Of a DNA stretch of 64,000 bases, positions 18,242 to 27,149 are shown in pieces. The notes under the pieces are model-generated. The model saw only the letters and a list, made by a program, of their open reading frames with translations. It did no database searches and was not told the origin of the DNA. Position 1 is the first letter of the stretch. Each line of letters begins with the position of its first letter. The stretch is from Aureimonas flava. GTDB taxonomy: Bacteria > Pseudomonadota > Alphaproteobacteria > Rhizobiales > Rhizobiaceae. The position numbers and the translations under genes are program-made. The stretch spans positions 1 to 64,000 of the forward strand of contig NZ_QYRN01000012.1 in the NCBI RefSeq assembly GCF_003583935.1. Reading direction: 5' to 3'.

Positions 18242-18544
18242 ATGTCGAACCTTCCCGAGACCCCCGAGCGCAACGCGCCCGACCCCATCCTGCCCGAGCC
18301 GATCGGCGAGGACGCCTTAGTGCAGCCGGACGACGGCTCGTCGGGCGAAGCAGCGCAGCCCGGAGCGCCCGGCTCCGGCTCCGGCTCCGCGCCCCCTTCT
18401 CCGCCGCCGATCGCCGACGACCGCCCAACGCCGGGCAACCAGGAGCGACCGATGACGCCCGAAGAGGAGCTGGACGAGGCGCTGGACGACACCTTCCCCG
18501 CCTCCGACCCGATCGCTCCCAGCCGGATCGACGGTCCGGCCTGA
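18242..18544 (+). CDS. Small acidic protein with C-terminal ALDDTFPASDPIAPS motif
   Basis: 100 residues, acidic and low complexity (a Gly-Ser-Gly-Ser stretch near residues 43-50). The C-terminus EELDEALDDTFPASDPIAPS is a motif I recognise from many short alphaproteobacterial proteins of unknown function. GGAGG lies seven bases before the ATG. Likely co-transcribed with the 65-residue protein. No membrane or signal segment; role unknown. Confidence 0.65.
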   Translation: MSNLPETPERNAPDPILPEPIGEDALVQPDDGSSGEAAQPGAPGSGSGSAPPSPPPIADDRPTPGNQERPMTPEEELDEALDDTFPASDPIAPSRIDGPA

Positions 18545-18569
18545 GGCTTGCGGGGATCGAGCACCCGGA

Positions 18570-19364
18570 TCACGCAACCCGGAACGCGCTCGGGCAGAGG
18601 TCGGCCAGCGTGCAGCGTCCGCAGGCCGGACGCCGGTGGTGGCAGACCTTCTGCCCGTGCAGCATGAGCACCTCGTGGTTGTCGTAGAGGTCCTGCGCGC
18701 TCCACGCCTCGGGAAGCTGGGCGCGCAGCACGGGATGCGACGGCCCCACCGCGAGATCGGGCGCGATGAGCCCGAGCCGCGCCGCCACCCTGTGATGGTG
18801 GCTGTCCACCGGCAGGGCGGGCATCCGCAGGGTGGAGAAGGACAGGACGGCGGCGCTGGTCTTGGGCCCGACGCCCGGCAGTTCCTCGAGCCAGGCGCGC
18901 GCCGCCGCGGGCTCCATCGCGGCGAGGAACCCGAGGTCGAGCCCGCCGGTCCGCTGCGCGACGCGCGCGAGCACGGCCTGGATGCGCGGCGCCTTCTGCT
19001 CCGGCCAGCGCACGCCGTGGATCAGCCGCTCCACCTCGTCCGTGGGTGCGGCCACCAGCGCGGCCCAGTCCGCAAAGCGGCTCCGCAGGGCCTGGAAGGC
19101 GCGGCCCGAATCGGCGTTGCGGGTGCGATGCGACAGGAGCGAGGACACCAGCTCGCTCAACGGATCCAGATCGTGGAAGTACCCGATCGGACATCCGTAG
19201 ACGGCGCAGAGCCGCTCGTGGACGAGGCGGGCCTTGGCCGCAAGCTCGGCGGGGTCGGGCGGCGCCGTGTCGGAGCGGCGGGCGGGCGGCGACGGCGGGC
19301 GCCCGGCACGCCGGGGCGCCGGCGGGCCCGCCGGGCTGGAGCGGGGGGTCGGGTTCGGTGCCAT
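18570..19364 (-). CDS. Endonuclease III-like HhH-GPD DNA glycosylase with Fe-S cluster
   Basis: 264 residues. After a Pro/Arg-rich N-terminal tail (about 1-40) comes an HhH-GPD domain: LLSHRTRNADSGRAFQAL, helix-hairpin-helix LEELPGVGPKTSAAVL with the catalytic-type lysine, then PVDSHHHRVAARLGL with the essential Asp. The C-terminal Fe-S loop is Cys-x6-Cys-x2-Cys-x5-Cys (CHHRRPACGRCTLADLC). Such enzymes remove oxidised pyrimidines and nick abasic sites. It differs from canonical Nth (SHRTRNAD instead of SAQTTD), so substrate preference may differ. ATG at 19364 chosen as the first ATG outside the neighbouring LysR gene; a later start removing the basic tail is possible. Confidence 0.85.
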   Translation of the reverse strand: MAPNPTPRSSPAGPPAPRRAGRPPSPPARRSDTAPPDPAELAAKARLVHERLCAVYGCPIGYFHDLDPLSELVSSLLSHRTRNADSGRAFQALRSRFADWAALVAAPTDEVERLIHGVRWPEQKAPRIQAVLARVAQRTGGLDLGFLAAMEPAAARAWLEELPGVGPKTSAAVLSFSTLRMPALPVDSHHHRVAARLGLIAPDLAVGPSHPVLRAQLPEAWSAQDLYDNHEVLMLHGQKVCHHRRPACGRCTLADLCPSAFRVA

Positions 19365-19429
19365 GGCGCCGGAATCCACGGCGATTCGCGCCGGTTCCCC
19401 CGCACGCGCCCCTGCGGCGATCCGTCCCG

Positions 19430-20317
19430 TCAGCCGGGCTGCGGGCGCCGCCCCTCCAGGAGCGGTCGATGGTCGGCGACCGCAGCGGCCAGGAAGTCCA
19501 TCAGGGCGCGCACCCGCGGCACATGGCGCAGGTCCGCATGGGTCAGGAGCCACAGGTCGGTGGCGAACCGCTCGTCCGGCGCCTCCAGCCGGCGCAGGCC
19601 CGGCCGCGCGTCGCCCACGAAGCAAGGGAGATAGCCCCGTCCGACCCCGGCCTCGATCGCCTCCGCCAGGCCCAGCACCGTGTTGACCCGGTAGCCGATC
19701 CGGTCCGCCGGTGCGATCCGCGCCACGTGGCGCGCCACCGCCATCCCCGCCATCGCGTCGCCCGGCGACACCCAGTCCTCCACGGCCGTGCCGCGCGGCC
19801 CGAACAACGCCCATGCGATGCGCGCGCCCTTGCGCCCCACCAGCGTCTCGGGCGGCCGGTCGGTCGCCCGGATCGCGACGTCGGCGTCCCGCTTCGACAG
19901 GTTCAGCGCCGGGTTGCCGAGCACGACGTCGAGCCGCACGGCGGGGCAGTGCCGGCGGAAGCCGGCGAACAGCGGCGTCAGGAAATGGACCAGCAGCGAA
20001 TCGTTGGTGGCGACGCGCACCTCGCCGGACGGCAGGGGCTCGCGCCCGGCGAGCCGCAGCGCGGCGGCGTCCACCGCCTCGGCCACGACGCGCGCGACCG
20101 CCGCGATCTCCTCGCCGGCGGCGGTCGGCGCGAGCCGCGCGCCGTTGCGCTCGAACAGGGCGCAGCCCATCGCGGCCTCGATCTGGCGCAGCCGGCGGAA
20201 CACGGTGGAGTGGGCGACGCCGAGCCGGCCCGCCGCCACGGGCAGCGTGCCCGCTTCCGCCACCGCGCCCACGAGGCGCAGGTCGTCCCATGCCAGCCGG
20301 TCGAGCTCCATCGTCAT
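19430..20317 (-). CDS. LysR-family transcriptional regulator
   Basis: 295 residues. N-terminal winged HTH (LRLVGAVAEAGTLPVAAGRLGVAHSTVFRRLRQIE) followed by a substrate-binding domain (about 90-290). The HTH is slightly unusual, with HSTVFRRLRQ where most members have xSAVSRxIRxLE. The gene is divergent from a ring-cleaving dioxygenase/esterase pair, and a perfect 6-bp inverted repeat lies between them, so it most likely controls that pair and itself. ATG at 20317 (MTMELDR) is used; ATG at 20311 is an alternative. Confidence 0.88.
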   Translation of the reverse strand: MTMELDRLAWDDLRLVGAVAEAGTLPVAAGRLGVAHSTVFRRLRQIEAAMGCALFERNGARLAPTAAGEEIAAVARVVAEAVDAAALRLAGREPLPSGEVRVATNDSLLVHFLTPLFAGFRRHCPAVRLDVVLGNPALNLSKRDADVAIRATDRPPETLVGRKGARIAWALFGPRGTAVEDWVSPGDAMAGMAVARHVARIAPADRIGYRVNTVLGLAEAIEAGVGRGYLPCFVGDARPGLRRLEAPDERFATDLWLLTHADLRHVPRVRALMDFLAAAVADHRPLLEGRRPQPG

Positions 20318-20368
20318 CCGCCCCGCCCTTCGCCCTTCGCCCCTCGCCGGCGCCGCTGCAACGCGACC

Positions 20369-20384
20369 ATTGCATGACTGCAAT
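20369..20384. promoter_or_regulatory. Candidate LysR operator
   Basis: ATTGCA-TGAC-TGCAAT, a perfect inverted repeat in the divergent 139-bp region, centred about 53 bases upstream of the predicted RNA start of the dioxygenase gene, where LysR activators usually bind. Confidence 0.5.
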
Positions 20385-20394
20385 CCGTCTGCAC

Positions 20395-20423
20395 CTGACG
20401 ACCCGCCGTCATTGCGCTTATCT
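20395..20423 (+). promoter_or_regulatory. Promoter of the ring-cleaving dioxygenase operon
   Basis: CTGACG (20395-20400), 17-base spacer, TTATCT (20418-20423): good match to alphaproteobacterial sigma-70 promoters, 34 bases before the start codon. Confidence 0.45.
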
Positions 20424-20456
20424 TGGCCCTCGAGACAGGCACCATGGAGCATCCGC

Positions 20457-21404
20457 ATGAGCCACGGCATCCATCACGTGACCGCCATCGCCGGCCCCGC
20501 CGCGCGCAACGCCCGCTTCTACACCGAGACGCTCGGGCTGCGGCTGGTGAAGCGCACCGTCAACTTCGACGATCCCGGCACGTGGCACCTCTACTACGGC
20601 GACGAGGCCGGCACGCCCGGCACGATCCTCACCTTCTTCCCCTGGGAGCATGCCGCGCCCGGCCGGCTGGGCGTCGGCGAGACGCAGGAGACCGTGTTCC
20701 GCGTGCCCGAGGGCGCGGTGGGCTTCTGGACGCAGCGTTTCCTGGAGCGGGGCGTCGCCTTCGACCCGCCCGTCCGGCGCTTCGGCGAGACGGCGCTCGC
20801 CTTCCGCGACCCGGACGGCATGCGCCTCGCCCTGGTCGGGGTGCCCGGCGCCGAGGCCGAGCCCGGGTGGACGGGCGGCGGCGTGCCGGCGGCGGCGGCG
20901 ATCCGCGGCTTCCATTCGGTGAGCCTCCTGGTGGAGGACCTCGGCCCGACCGGCGCCGTGCTCACCGACGTGCTCGGCTTCCGCGAGACGGCCATGGAAG
21001 GCACCACCACCCGCTTCCGGGTGGACGGCGTCGCGGTGGGCGGCATCCTCGACGTGCGGGCGGTGGGCGGCTTCCTGAAGCCGCGTCCGGGCGCGGGCTC
21101 GGTGCACCACGTCGCCTTCCGGGCGGCGGACGACGCGGCGGAGGCGGCCATGGCGCGGCGGCTGACCGAGAACCACGGCATCGCCGTGACCGAGCAGCGC
21201 GACCGAAACTACTTCCGTTCGGTCTACTTCCGCGAGCCGGGCCACGTCCTGTTCGAGATCGCCACCGACCGGCCGGGCTTCGCGGTGGACGAGCCCGCCG
21301 AGCGCCTCGGGCAGGCGCTGAAGCTTCCCGCGGGCCTCGAAGCCCACCGGGCGCGGATCGAAGCCGTGCTGCCCGACCTCGGGATCGCGGACGAGGCCGC
21401 CTGA
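20457..21404 (+). CDS. Ring-cleaving dioxygenase of the VOC (glyoxalase) superfamily, MhqO-like
   Basis: 315 residues with two VOC modules (about 3-130 and 150-285). HHVTAIAGPAARNARFYTETLGLRLVKRTVNFDDP is the family N-terminus; metal ligands are likely the first His of GIHHVT, a His in SVHHVAFRA and Glu in HVLFEIATD. MhqO-like enzymes act on hydroquinone or catechol-type compounds under quinone stress. GGAG lies eight bases before the ATG. It is followed, after a strong hairpin, by an esterase gene like MhqD, and preceded by a divergent LysR gene (Bacillus uses MarR-type MhqR instead). Confidence 0.88.
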   Translation: MSHGIHHVTAIAGPAARNARFYTETLGLRLVKRTVNFDDPGTWHLYYGDEAGTPGTILTFFPWEHAAPGRLGVGETQETVFRVPEGAVGFWTQRFLERGVAFDPPVRRFGETALAFRDPDGMRLALVGVPGAEAEPGWTGGGVPAAAAIRGFHSVSLLVEDLGPTGAVLTDVLGFRETAMEGTTTRFRVDGVAVGGILDVRAVGGFLKPRPGAGSVHHVAFRAADDAAEAAMARRLTENHGIAVTEQRDRNYFRSVYFREPGHVLFEIATDRPGFAVDEPAERLGQALKLPAGLEAHRARIEAVLPDLGIADEAA

Positions 21405-21421
21405 GGCCGGCCGGACGAGAC

Positions 21422-21446
21422 GCGGGGCGGCGGTTCGCCGCCCCGC
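21422..21446. other. Intercistronic hairpin between dioxygenase and esterase genes
   Basis: Perfect 10-bp GC stem (21422-21431 with 21437-21446) around a GGTTC loop; no U-tract. May attenuate or stabilise RNA between the two genes. Confidence 0.5.
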
Positions 21447-21465
21447 CGCGCCAACGGAGAGCACC

Positions 21466-22098
21466 ATGAGCCGGACCACGCCCGACCTGTCGCACCACCA
21501 CCGCTTCGTGCCGCCGGCGGGCGGGCCGGAGCGGGCGCCGCTCCTCCTGCTGCACGGCACGGGCGGCGACGAGAACGACCTCCTTGCGCTCGGAGCCGCG
21601 GTGCGGCCCGGCGCGGCGCTCCTGTCGCCGCGTGGCCGGGTGCTGGAGAACGGCATGCCGCGCTTCTTCCGGCGCCTCGCCGAGGGTGTGTTCGACGAGG
21701 CGGACGTGATCGCCCGCGCTGGCGAGCTCGCCCGGTTCGTGGAAGCGGCGCGCGCGGCCTACGGCCTGGCGGCCCCCGTCGCGGTCGGCTTCTCCAACGG
21801 CGCCAACATCGCCGCCGCGCTCCTGATGCTGGAACCGGGGCTGCTGGCGGGCGCCGCTCTGATCCGCCCGATGGTGCCGCTGGCCGCGCCGCCCGCCTTC
21901 CGCCTCTCCGGGCGGCCCGTCCTGATCCTGTCGGGCGCCGGGGACCCGATCGTGCCGGCCGAGAACGCCGCGTGTCTCGCCGCGCTCCTCGAAGGCGGCG
22001 GCGCGGGCGTGCGGCACGAGATCCTGCCCGTCGGCCACGGCCTGTCGCAGATGGACCTGTCGCTGGCGCGCGACTGGCTCGACGCCGAAGCCCCGTGA
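21466..22098 (+). CDS. Phospholipase/carboxylesterase-family alpha/beta hydrolase, MhqD-like
   Basis: 210 residues. HGTGGDENDLL near the N-terminus (oxyanion side), nucleophile Ser in VGFSNGANIA (near residue 108), Asp in ILSGAGDPIVP and His in VGHGLSQMD complete the triad. Members are small carboxylesterases/lysophospholipases; the Bacillus partner MhqD is paired with MhqO in quinone detoxification. The ribosome site ACGGAGAG precedes the ATG. Pairing with the dioxygenase and the shared upstream LysR gene suggests one detoxification operon. Confidence 0.87.
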   Translation: MSRTTPDLSHHHRFVPPAGGPERAPLLLLHGTGGDENDLLALGAAVRPGAALLSPRGRVLENGMPRFFRRLAEGVFDEADVIARAGELARFVEAARAAYGLAAPVAVGFSNGANIAAALLMLEPGLLAGAALIRPMVPLAAPPAFRLSGRPVLILSGAGDPIVPAENAACLAALLEGGGAGVRHEILPVGHGLSQMDLSLARDWLDAEAP

Positions 22099-22166
22099 TC
22101 CCTGCGGCGTCGGGCAGCAGGCACGGCGCCTGGATCGCCCGGCGCCGCGCCCCAGTTTCGGCCGGG

Positions 22167-22904
22167 ATGCGACACGATCCCAGCCCCTCCCCGGCCGCGG
22201 CGCGGGCGACGTCCGAACCGCCGGCGCCTGCCCGCCTTCTGGTTCGCGGCCTCGCCAAGAGCGTGCCGGGCGGCCGGCAGCTCTTCCACGGGCTCGACCT
22301 CGCCGTGTGCGGCGGCGAGCTGGTGGCGATCGTCGGGGAATCGGGCACCGGCAAGTCGACCCTCCTCAACATCCTGGCGGGCCTCGACGAGGCGGACGCC
22401 GGCGAGGTGGAGGTCGGCGGAACCCGGCTCGGACCGCTCGACGAGGCGGCGCGCACCCGGCTGCGGCGCGAGCGGATCGGCTTCGTGTTCCAGGCCTTCC
22501 ACATCCTGCCCTACCTGACGCTCGGCCAGAACGTCGCCCTGCCGCTGGCGCTCGTCTCGCCCGACGCGGACCGGGCGGCCGCCGAGGCCGGGCGGCTGCT
22601 CGCGGCCGTGGGCCTCGGCGGCCGGGCCGACGACTACGCGCGCGATCTGTCGGGCGGCGAGCTGCAGCGCGTCGCCATCGCGCGTGCGCTCGTGCACCGG
22701 CCCGCCCTGATCCTCGCCGACGAGCCGACCGGCAACCTCGACCCCGATACGGCGGCCCGCGTGCTCGCCCTGTTCGCGCAGGCCGTGCGCGAGGGCGGCG
22801 CGGCGGCGGTGATCGTCACCCATTCGCCGGCCACCGCCGCCGTCGCCGACCGGGTCCTCCGGCTCGAGGCGACCGGCCTTCGCCAGGGCCCGGCGCATGG
22901 CTGA
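22167..22904 (+). CDS. ABC transporter ATP-binding protein, LolD/MacB type
   Basis: 245 residues: Walker A GESGTGKST (near residue 55), Q-loop FVFQAFHILPYLTLGQNV, signature LSGGELQRVAIARAL, Walker B LILADEPTGNLD, H-loop VIVTHS. The QAFHILPYLT loop is typical of the LolD/MacB (type VII) class that drives periplasmic mechanotransmission instead of transmembrane import. ATG at 22167 gives a 30-residue Pro/Ala-rich tail. The stop overlaps the permease gene by 8 bp, so the two form one transporter. Confidence 0.9.
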   Translation: MRHDPSPSPAAARATSEPPAPARLLVRGLAKSVPGGRQLFHGLDLAVCGGELVAIVGESGTGKSTLLNILAGLDEADAGEVEVGGTRLGPLDEAARTRLRRERIGFVFQAFHILPYLTLGQNVALPLALVSPDADRAAAEAGRLLAAVGLGGRADDYARDLSGGELQRVAIARALVHRPALILADEPTGNLDPDTAARVLALFAQAVREGGAAAVIVTHSPATAAVADRVLRLEATGLRQGPAHG

Positions 22905-25425
22905 GGCAGGCGGGCTCGCCGACGCCCGGCTGGCGCTGCGCTGGCTGATCGCGGGCGAGGGGCGCGCCCATCCCGCGCGCTTCCTGCTCACCGCGCTCGC
23001 CATCGCCGTGGGCGTGGCGCTGGGTTTCGCGGTGCATCTCGTGAACGGCTCGGCCCTCGCCTCCTTCGAGGGCGCGGTGCGCTCGGTGAACGGCGCGGCC
23101 GACCTCCAGGTGCGCGCGGCGAGCCCCCTAGGCTTCGACGAGGCGGCCTACGGCAGGGTGGCGCTGGCCGACGGCGTCGCCGACGCGAGTCCCGTCGTGG
23201 TGCTCGATGCACGCGCGGGCGACGGGGCCTTCACCCTCCTCGGCCTCGACGTGCTGCGCGCCGCGCGCGTCACGCCCGCCCTGGTCGGGCTCGACGCGCG
23301 CGGCGTCGACCGGAGCCGTGCCGTGGTGTTCTCGGCCGACGCCCTCTTCCTGTCGCGCGCGGCGCTCGCCGCCACGGGCGCCGCGGTGGGCGACACGATC
23401 GCGGTCTCGGCCAACGGGCGCACCGTGCCCTTGCGCGTCGCCGGCACGCTGGACGGGGCGGGCGACGGGCAACGGCTCGGCACGATCGACATCGCGGCCG
23501 CGCAATGGCGTTTCGACCGGCTGGGCCGGCTCGACCGGATCGACCTGTCGCTCGACGACCGGCGCGCCGCCGAGGCCGCGCTGCCTCCGCTCCTGCCGGC
23601 GGAGGCGAGCCTCGGCACGCAGGACACCGAGGCGCGCCAGGGCAGCGCCCTCAGCCGGGCCTACCGGGTCAACCTCGACATGCTGGCCCTGGTCGCCCTC
23701 CTGACGGGCGGCTTCCTCGTGTTCTCGGCGCAGGCGCTGTCGGTGGCGCGCCGGCTGCGCAGCTTCGCGCTTCTGCGCACGCTCGGCCTGCCGCGCGGCG
23801 GCGTGGTGGCGGCCGTGACGCTGGAGGGGCTCGCGATCGGCCTCCTCGGGGCGGCGGCCGGCCTCGCGCTGGGCTACGGGCTGGCCGCGGCGGCGCTGCG
23901 GCTCCTGGGCGGCGATCTCGGCGCCGGCTATTTCGAGGGGGGCGCGGCGCACGTCGTGTTCCAGCCCCTCGCCGCCGCCGTGTTCTTCGCGCTCGGGCTC
24001 GCGGCCGCCGTTCTCGGCAGCGCGCTTCCCGCCCGCGCCGCCTCGCGCGCGGCGCCCGCCGCCAGCCTCAAGAACGCCGGCGACCTCGTGGACCCGCGCA
24101 CGCGCATGCCCGTTCTGCCCGCCGCGTTCCTGCTCGCGGCGGGCGTCCTGGCGAGCCTCGCCCCTCCGGTGGCGGGCCTGCCCGTCCTCGGCTTCGCCGG
24201 CATGGCGCTGATGCTGGCGGGGGGCGTCGCGGGCGTCCCCTGGGCCGCGCGCCAGCTCCTGAAACCGCTTCTGCGGCGCCCCCCGCGACGCGTCCCCGCG
24301 CTGCTCGCCGTGCGCCATGTGCAGGGCAGCCCCGGCGAGGCGGCCACGGCGCTGTGCGGCATCGTCGCCTCCACCGCCCTGGTGATCGCGATGGCGACCA
24401 TGGTCACGAGTTTCCGCACGGCGGTGGACGAATGGCTGGGCGACGTCCTCTCCGCCGACATCTACCTGCGCGCGGACGCCGGAAGCGGTTTCGACCCGGC
24501 GACGCAGGCGCGGCTCCAGGCCGTGCCGGGCGTCGCGGCGGTCGCCTTCAGCCGGCAGCTTCCCCTGTCGATCGCCCCCGACCGGCCGCCCGTCTCGCTG
24601 ATCGCGCGCGACCTCGGGCCCGGCGGGGCGTCGGGCCTCCTTCGGCCGGTGGAGACGGCCACGGCGCCGGCGCCGGCCGGCACGGTGCCGGTCTACGTGT
24701 CCGAGCCGGCCGCGCGGCTCTACGGCTGGCGCCCGGGCCGGACGATCGCCCTGCCGCTCGGGCAGGGCGCCGCCTTCTTCGTCTCGGGCATCTGGCGCGA
24801 CTACGCCCGGCAGCAGGGCGCGGTGGCGATCGCCAGCGCCGACTACACCCGGCTGACGGGCGACGCGACGCGCGACGAGGCGGCCGCGACGCTGGCGCCG
24901 GGCGCGGACGCGGCGGCCGTCGGCCGGGCGCTTCGCGCGGCCCTGCCTGCCGGCGTCGAGGCCAGCCTGGCCCGGCCGGCGGAACTGCGCGCCTTCGCGC
25001 TCGATCTGTTCGACCGCTCCTTCGCCGTCACCTACGCACTCCAAGGGGTCGCCATGCTGGTCGGCCTTGCGGGCGTCGCGGCCACGATCTCGGCCCAGAC
25101 CCTCGCCCGGACCCGCGAGTTCGGCATGCTGCGCCACCTCGGCGTCTCGCGCGGGCAGATCCGGGCGATGCTCGGGCTGGAGGGCGCGCTGCTCGGCGCG
25201 GTCGGCGCCGTGTCCGGCGTGGCGCTCGGCCTCGCGCTCGGCCAGGTGCTGATCCACGTGATCAATCCGCAGAGCTTCAACTGGACCATGGGCACGCGCG
25301 TGCCCTGGCCGACGCTGGCCGTCGTGTCCGCCGTGCTGGTCGTCGCCGCCGCCTCGACCGCGGTGCTGGCCGGCCGGCGCGCCACGGCACGGGACGCGGT
25401 TCAGGCCGTCAGGGAGGACTGGTGA
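22897..25425 (+). CDS. FtsX-like ABC transporter permease, large double-FtsX type
   Basis: 842 residues with an N-terminal helix (about 28-48), a periplasmic domain, a first FtsX helical bundle (about 250-385), a further hydrophobic stretch (about 405-450), a second periplasmic domain and a second FtsX bundle (about 705-830). Large YbbP/AttFG-like permeases of this arrangement work with LolD-like ATPases. A substrate cannot be read from sequence. ATG overlaps the ATPase gene; the stop forms TGATG with the next gene, coupling it to a CrtC/AttH-type exported protein. Confidence 0.88.
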   Translation: MAEAGGLADARLALRWLIAGEGRAHPARFLLTALAIAVGVALGFAVHLVNGSALASFEGAVRSVNGAADLQVRAASPLGFDEAAYGRVALADGVADASPVVVLDARAGDGAFTLLGLDVLRAARVTPALVGLDARGVDRSRAVVFSADALFLSRAALAATGAAVGDTIAVSANGRTVPLRVAGTLDGAGDGQRLGTIDIAAAQWRFDRLGRLDRIDLSLDDRRAAEAALPPLLPAEASLGTQDTEARQGSALSRAYRVNLDMLALVALLTGGFLVFSAQALSVARRLRSFALLRTLGLPRGGVVAAVTLEGLAIGLLGAAAGLALGYGLAAAALRLLGGDLGAGYFEGGAAHVVFQPLAAAVFFALGLAAAVLGSALPARAASRAAPAASLKNAGDLVDPRTRMPVLPAAFLLAAGVLASLAPPVAGLPVLGFAGMALMLAGGVAGVPWAARQLLKPLLRRPPRRVPALLAVRHVQGSPGEAATALCGIVASTALVIAMATMVTSFRTAVDEWLGDVLSADIYLRADAGSGFDPATQARLQAVPGVAAVAFSRQLPLSIAPDRPPVSLIARDLGPGGASGLLRPVETATAPAPAGTVPVYVSEPAARLYGWRPGRTIALPLGQGAAFFVSGIWRDYARQQGAVAIASADYTRLTGDATRDEAAATLAPGADAAAVGRALRAALPAGVEASLARPAELRAFALDLFDRSFAVTYALQGVAMLVGLAGVAATISAQTLARTREFGMLRHLGVSRGQIRAMLGLEGALLGAVGAVSGVALGLALGQVLIHVINPQSFNWTMGTRVPWPTLAVVSAVLVVAAASTAVLAGRRATARDAVQAVREDW

Positions 25426-26486
25426 TGCGCGCGTTCCTCGCCTTCCTCGTGTCGCTTGCGCTCGCGCTGCCGGCCGGGGCGCAGACCTTTCCGGCGGTGC
25501 GGCCCGGCGTGGCGCTGGCCTTCCCCGCCGACCACGGCGCCCATCCCGCGTTCCGCACCGAATGGTGGTACGTCACCGGCTGGCTCGCCACGCCGGATGG
25601 CGCCGATCTCGGCTTCCAGGTCACCTTCTTCCGCACGCGGCCGGACACCGACCCGGCCAATCCCAGCCGCTTCGCGCCCGCCCAGATCCTGTTCGCCCAT
25701 GCCGCCCTGTCGGACCCCGCGCTCGGCCGCCTCCTGCACGGCGAGCGGTCGGCGCGCGCCGGCTTCGGCCTCGCCGAGGCCGCGACCGGCGACGCCGACG
25801 TGATGATCCGGGACTGGCGCCTTCGCCGCGCGGCGGACGGGAGTTGGAGCGCGCAGGTCGCGACGCCCGACTTCGCCTACGCGCTCGCCTTCCGGCCGAC
25901 GCAGCCGATCTTCCTGCAGGGCGAGGACGGGTTCAGCCGCAAGGGCACCGGCGAGGGCGAGGCGAGCGCCTACTATTCGCTGCCGCATCTGCGCGTGTCC
26001 GGCACGCTCACGCGCGACGGCCGCACGGTGGAGGTCTCGGGCGAAGCCTGGCTCGACCGCGAATGGTCCTCGCAGTTCCTGTCGCCGGCCGCGGCCGGCT
26101 GGGACTGGACCGGGCTGAACCTCGACGACGGCGGGGCGCTGGTCGCCTTCCGCATCCGGGGACGCGGCGACGAGACGCTGTTCGCCGGCGGCTCGCTTCG
26201 CCGCCCGGACGGGACGATCGTGCGCTTCGGGCCGGACGACCTGCGCTTCGAGCCGGTGCGGCGCTGGCGCTCGGCACGCACGGGCGCGACCTATCCGGTG
26301 GAGCAGGTGCTCCTGCTGCGCCTGCCCGAGGGCGAGCGGCGCCTGCCGCTGCGCCCGCTGTTCGACGACCAGGAGCTCGATGGGCGGGCCGGGGGCCTGC
26401 CCGTCTACTGGGAAGGGGCGGTGCGCACGGACGGCGGGCGGGGCTATCTCGAGCTCACCGGCTACGCCGCGCCGCTGTCGCTCTAG
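25425..26486 (+). CDS. Exported lipocalin-like CrtC/AttH-domain protein
   Basis: 353 residues with a cleavable signal peptide (MRAFLAFLVSLALALPAGAQ). The mature protein shows AttH/CrtC features: ADHGAHPAFRTEWWYVTGWL, FQVTFFRTRPD, FSRKG, AYYSLPHLRVSGTL and GEAWLDREWSSQFL. This two-lipocalin fold occurs in carotenoid 1,2-hydratase (CrtC) and AttH. With the upstream ATPase and FtsX permease it reproduces the attEFGH-like trio; a role in extracting or modifying a hydrophobic molecule in the periplasm is plausible (inference). One-base overlap (TGATG) with the permease gene. No carotenoid genes are nearby, so hydratase activity is unlikely to be the role. Confidence 0.86.
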   Translation: MRAFLAFLVSLALALPAGAQTFPAVRPGVALAFPADHGAHPAFRTEWWYVTGWLATPDGADLGFQVTFFRTRPDTDPANPSRFAPAQILFAHAALSDPALGRLLHGERSARAGFGLAEAATGDADVMIRDWRLRRAADGSWSAQVATPDFAYALAFRPTQPIFLQGEDGFSRKGTGEGEASAYYSLPHLRVSGTLTRDGRTVEVSGEAWLDREWSSQFLSPAAAGWDWTGLNLDDGGALVAFRIRGRGDETLFAGGSLRRPDGTIVRFGPDDLRFEPVRRWRSARTGATYPVEQVLLLRLPEGERRLPLRPLFDDQELDGRAGGLPVYWEGAVRTDGGRGYLELTGYAAPLSL

Positions 26487-26507
26487 CGACGCGCGACGCT
26501 CGCACCC

Positions 26508-27149
26508 CTAGAGCCCGACCTCGAAGCCCGCCGCCGTCTTGGCGCGGATCTCCTCCAGCGTCACGCCGTCGGCGAGCTCGATCAGGGTCAGCCGCTCCGG
26601 CCCCTTGCGCTCCACGGTGAAGACGCCGAGGTCGGTGATCACGAGGTCGGCGACGCGCGCGCCCGTCAGCGGCAGGGTGCAGGCGGGCAGGAGCTTCGAT
26701 TCGCCCTTGGCCTCGTGCTCCATCACGACCACCACGCGCTTGACGCCGGCCACGAGGTCCATCGCCCCGCCCATGCCCTTGACCATCTTGCCGGGGATCA
26801 TCCAGTTGGCGAGGTCGCCGTTGGCCGCCACCTGCATGGCGCCGAGGATGGACAGGTCGATGTGACCGCCCCGGATCATCGCGAAACTGTCGGCCGAGGA
26901 GAAGAAGCTCGTCATCGGCAGTTCGGTGATGGTCTGCTTGCCGGCGTTGATGAGGTCGGCGTCCTCCTCGCCCTCGAACGGGAACGGGCCCATGCCGAGC
27001 ATGCCGTTCTCGGACTGGAGCACCACCTCGATCCCGTCCGGGATGTGGTTGGCCACCAGCGTCGGAATACCGATGCCGAGATTGACGTAGAACCCGTCCT
27101 CGAGCTCGCGGGCGGCGCGGGCCGCCATCTGGTCGCGCGTCCAGGCCAT
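26508..27149 (-). CDS. 3-oxoacid CoA-transferase subunit B
   Basis: 213 residues of CoA-transferase family I beta subunit. The catalytic glutamate is in [14 protein letters not shown] (near residue 46), preceded by [27 protein letters not shown] and GAMDLVAG follow. It moves CoA from succinyl-CoA to a 3-oxoacid (acetoacetate or 3-oxoadipate). No thiolase or pca genes are adjacent, so SCOT and PcaJ activities cannot be told apart. ATG shares a base with the subunit A stop (TGATG). Confidence 0.92.
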   Translation of the reverse strand: MAWTRDQMAARAARELEDGFYVNLGIGIPTLVANHIPDGIEVVLQSENGMLGMGPFPFEGEEDADLINAGKQTITELPMTSFFSSADSFAMIRGGHIDLSILGAMQVAANGDLANWMIPGKMVKGMGGAMDLVAGVKRVVVVMEHEAKGESKLLPACTLPLTGARVADLVITDLGVFTVERKGPERLTLIELADGVTLEEIRAKTAAGFEVGL

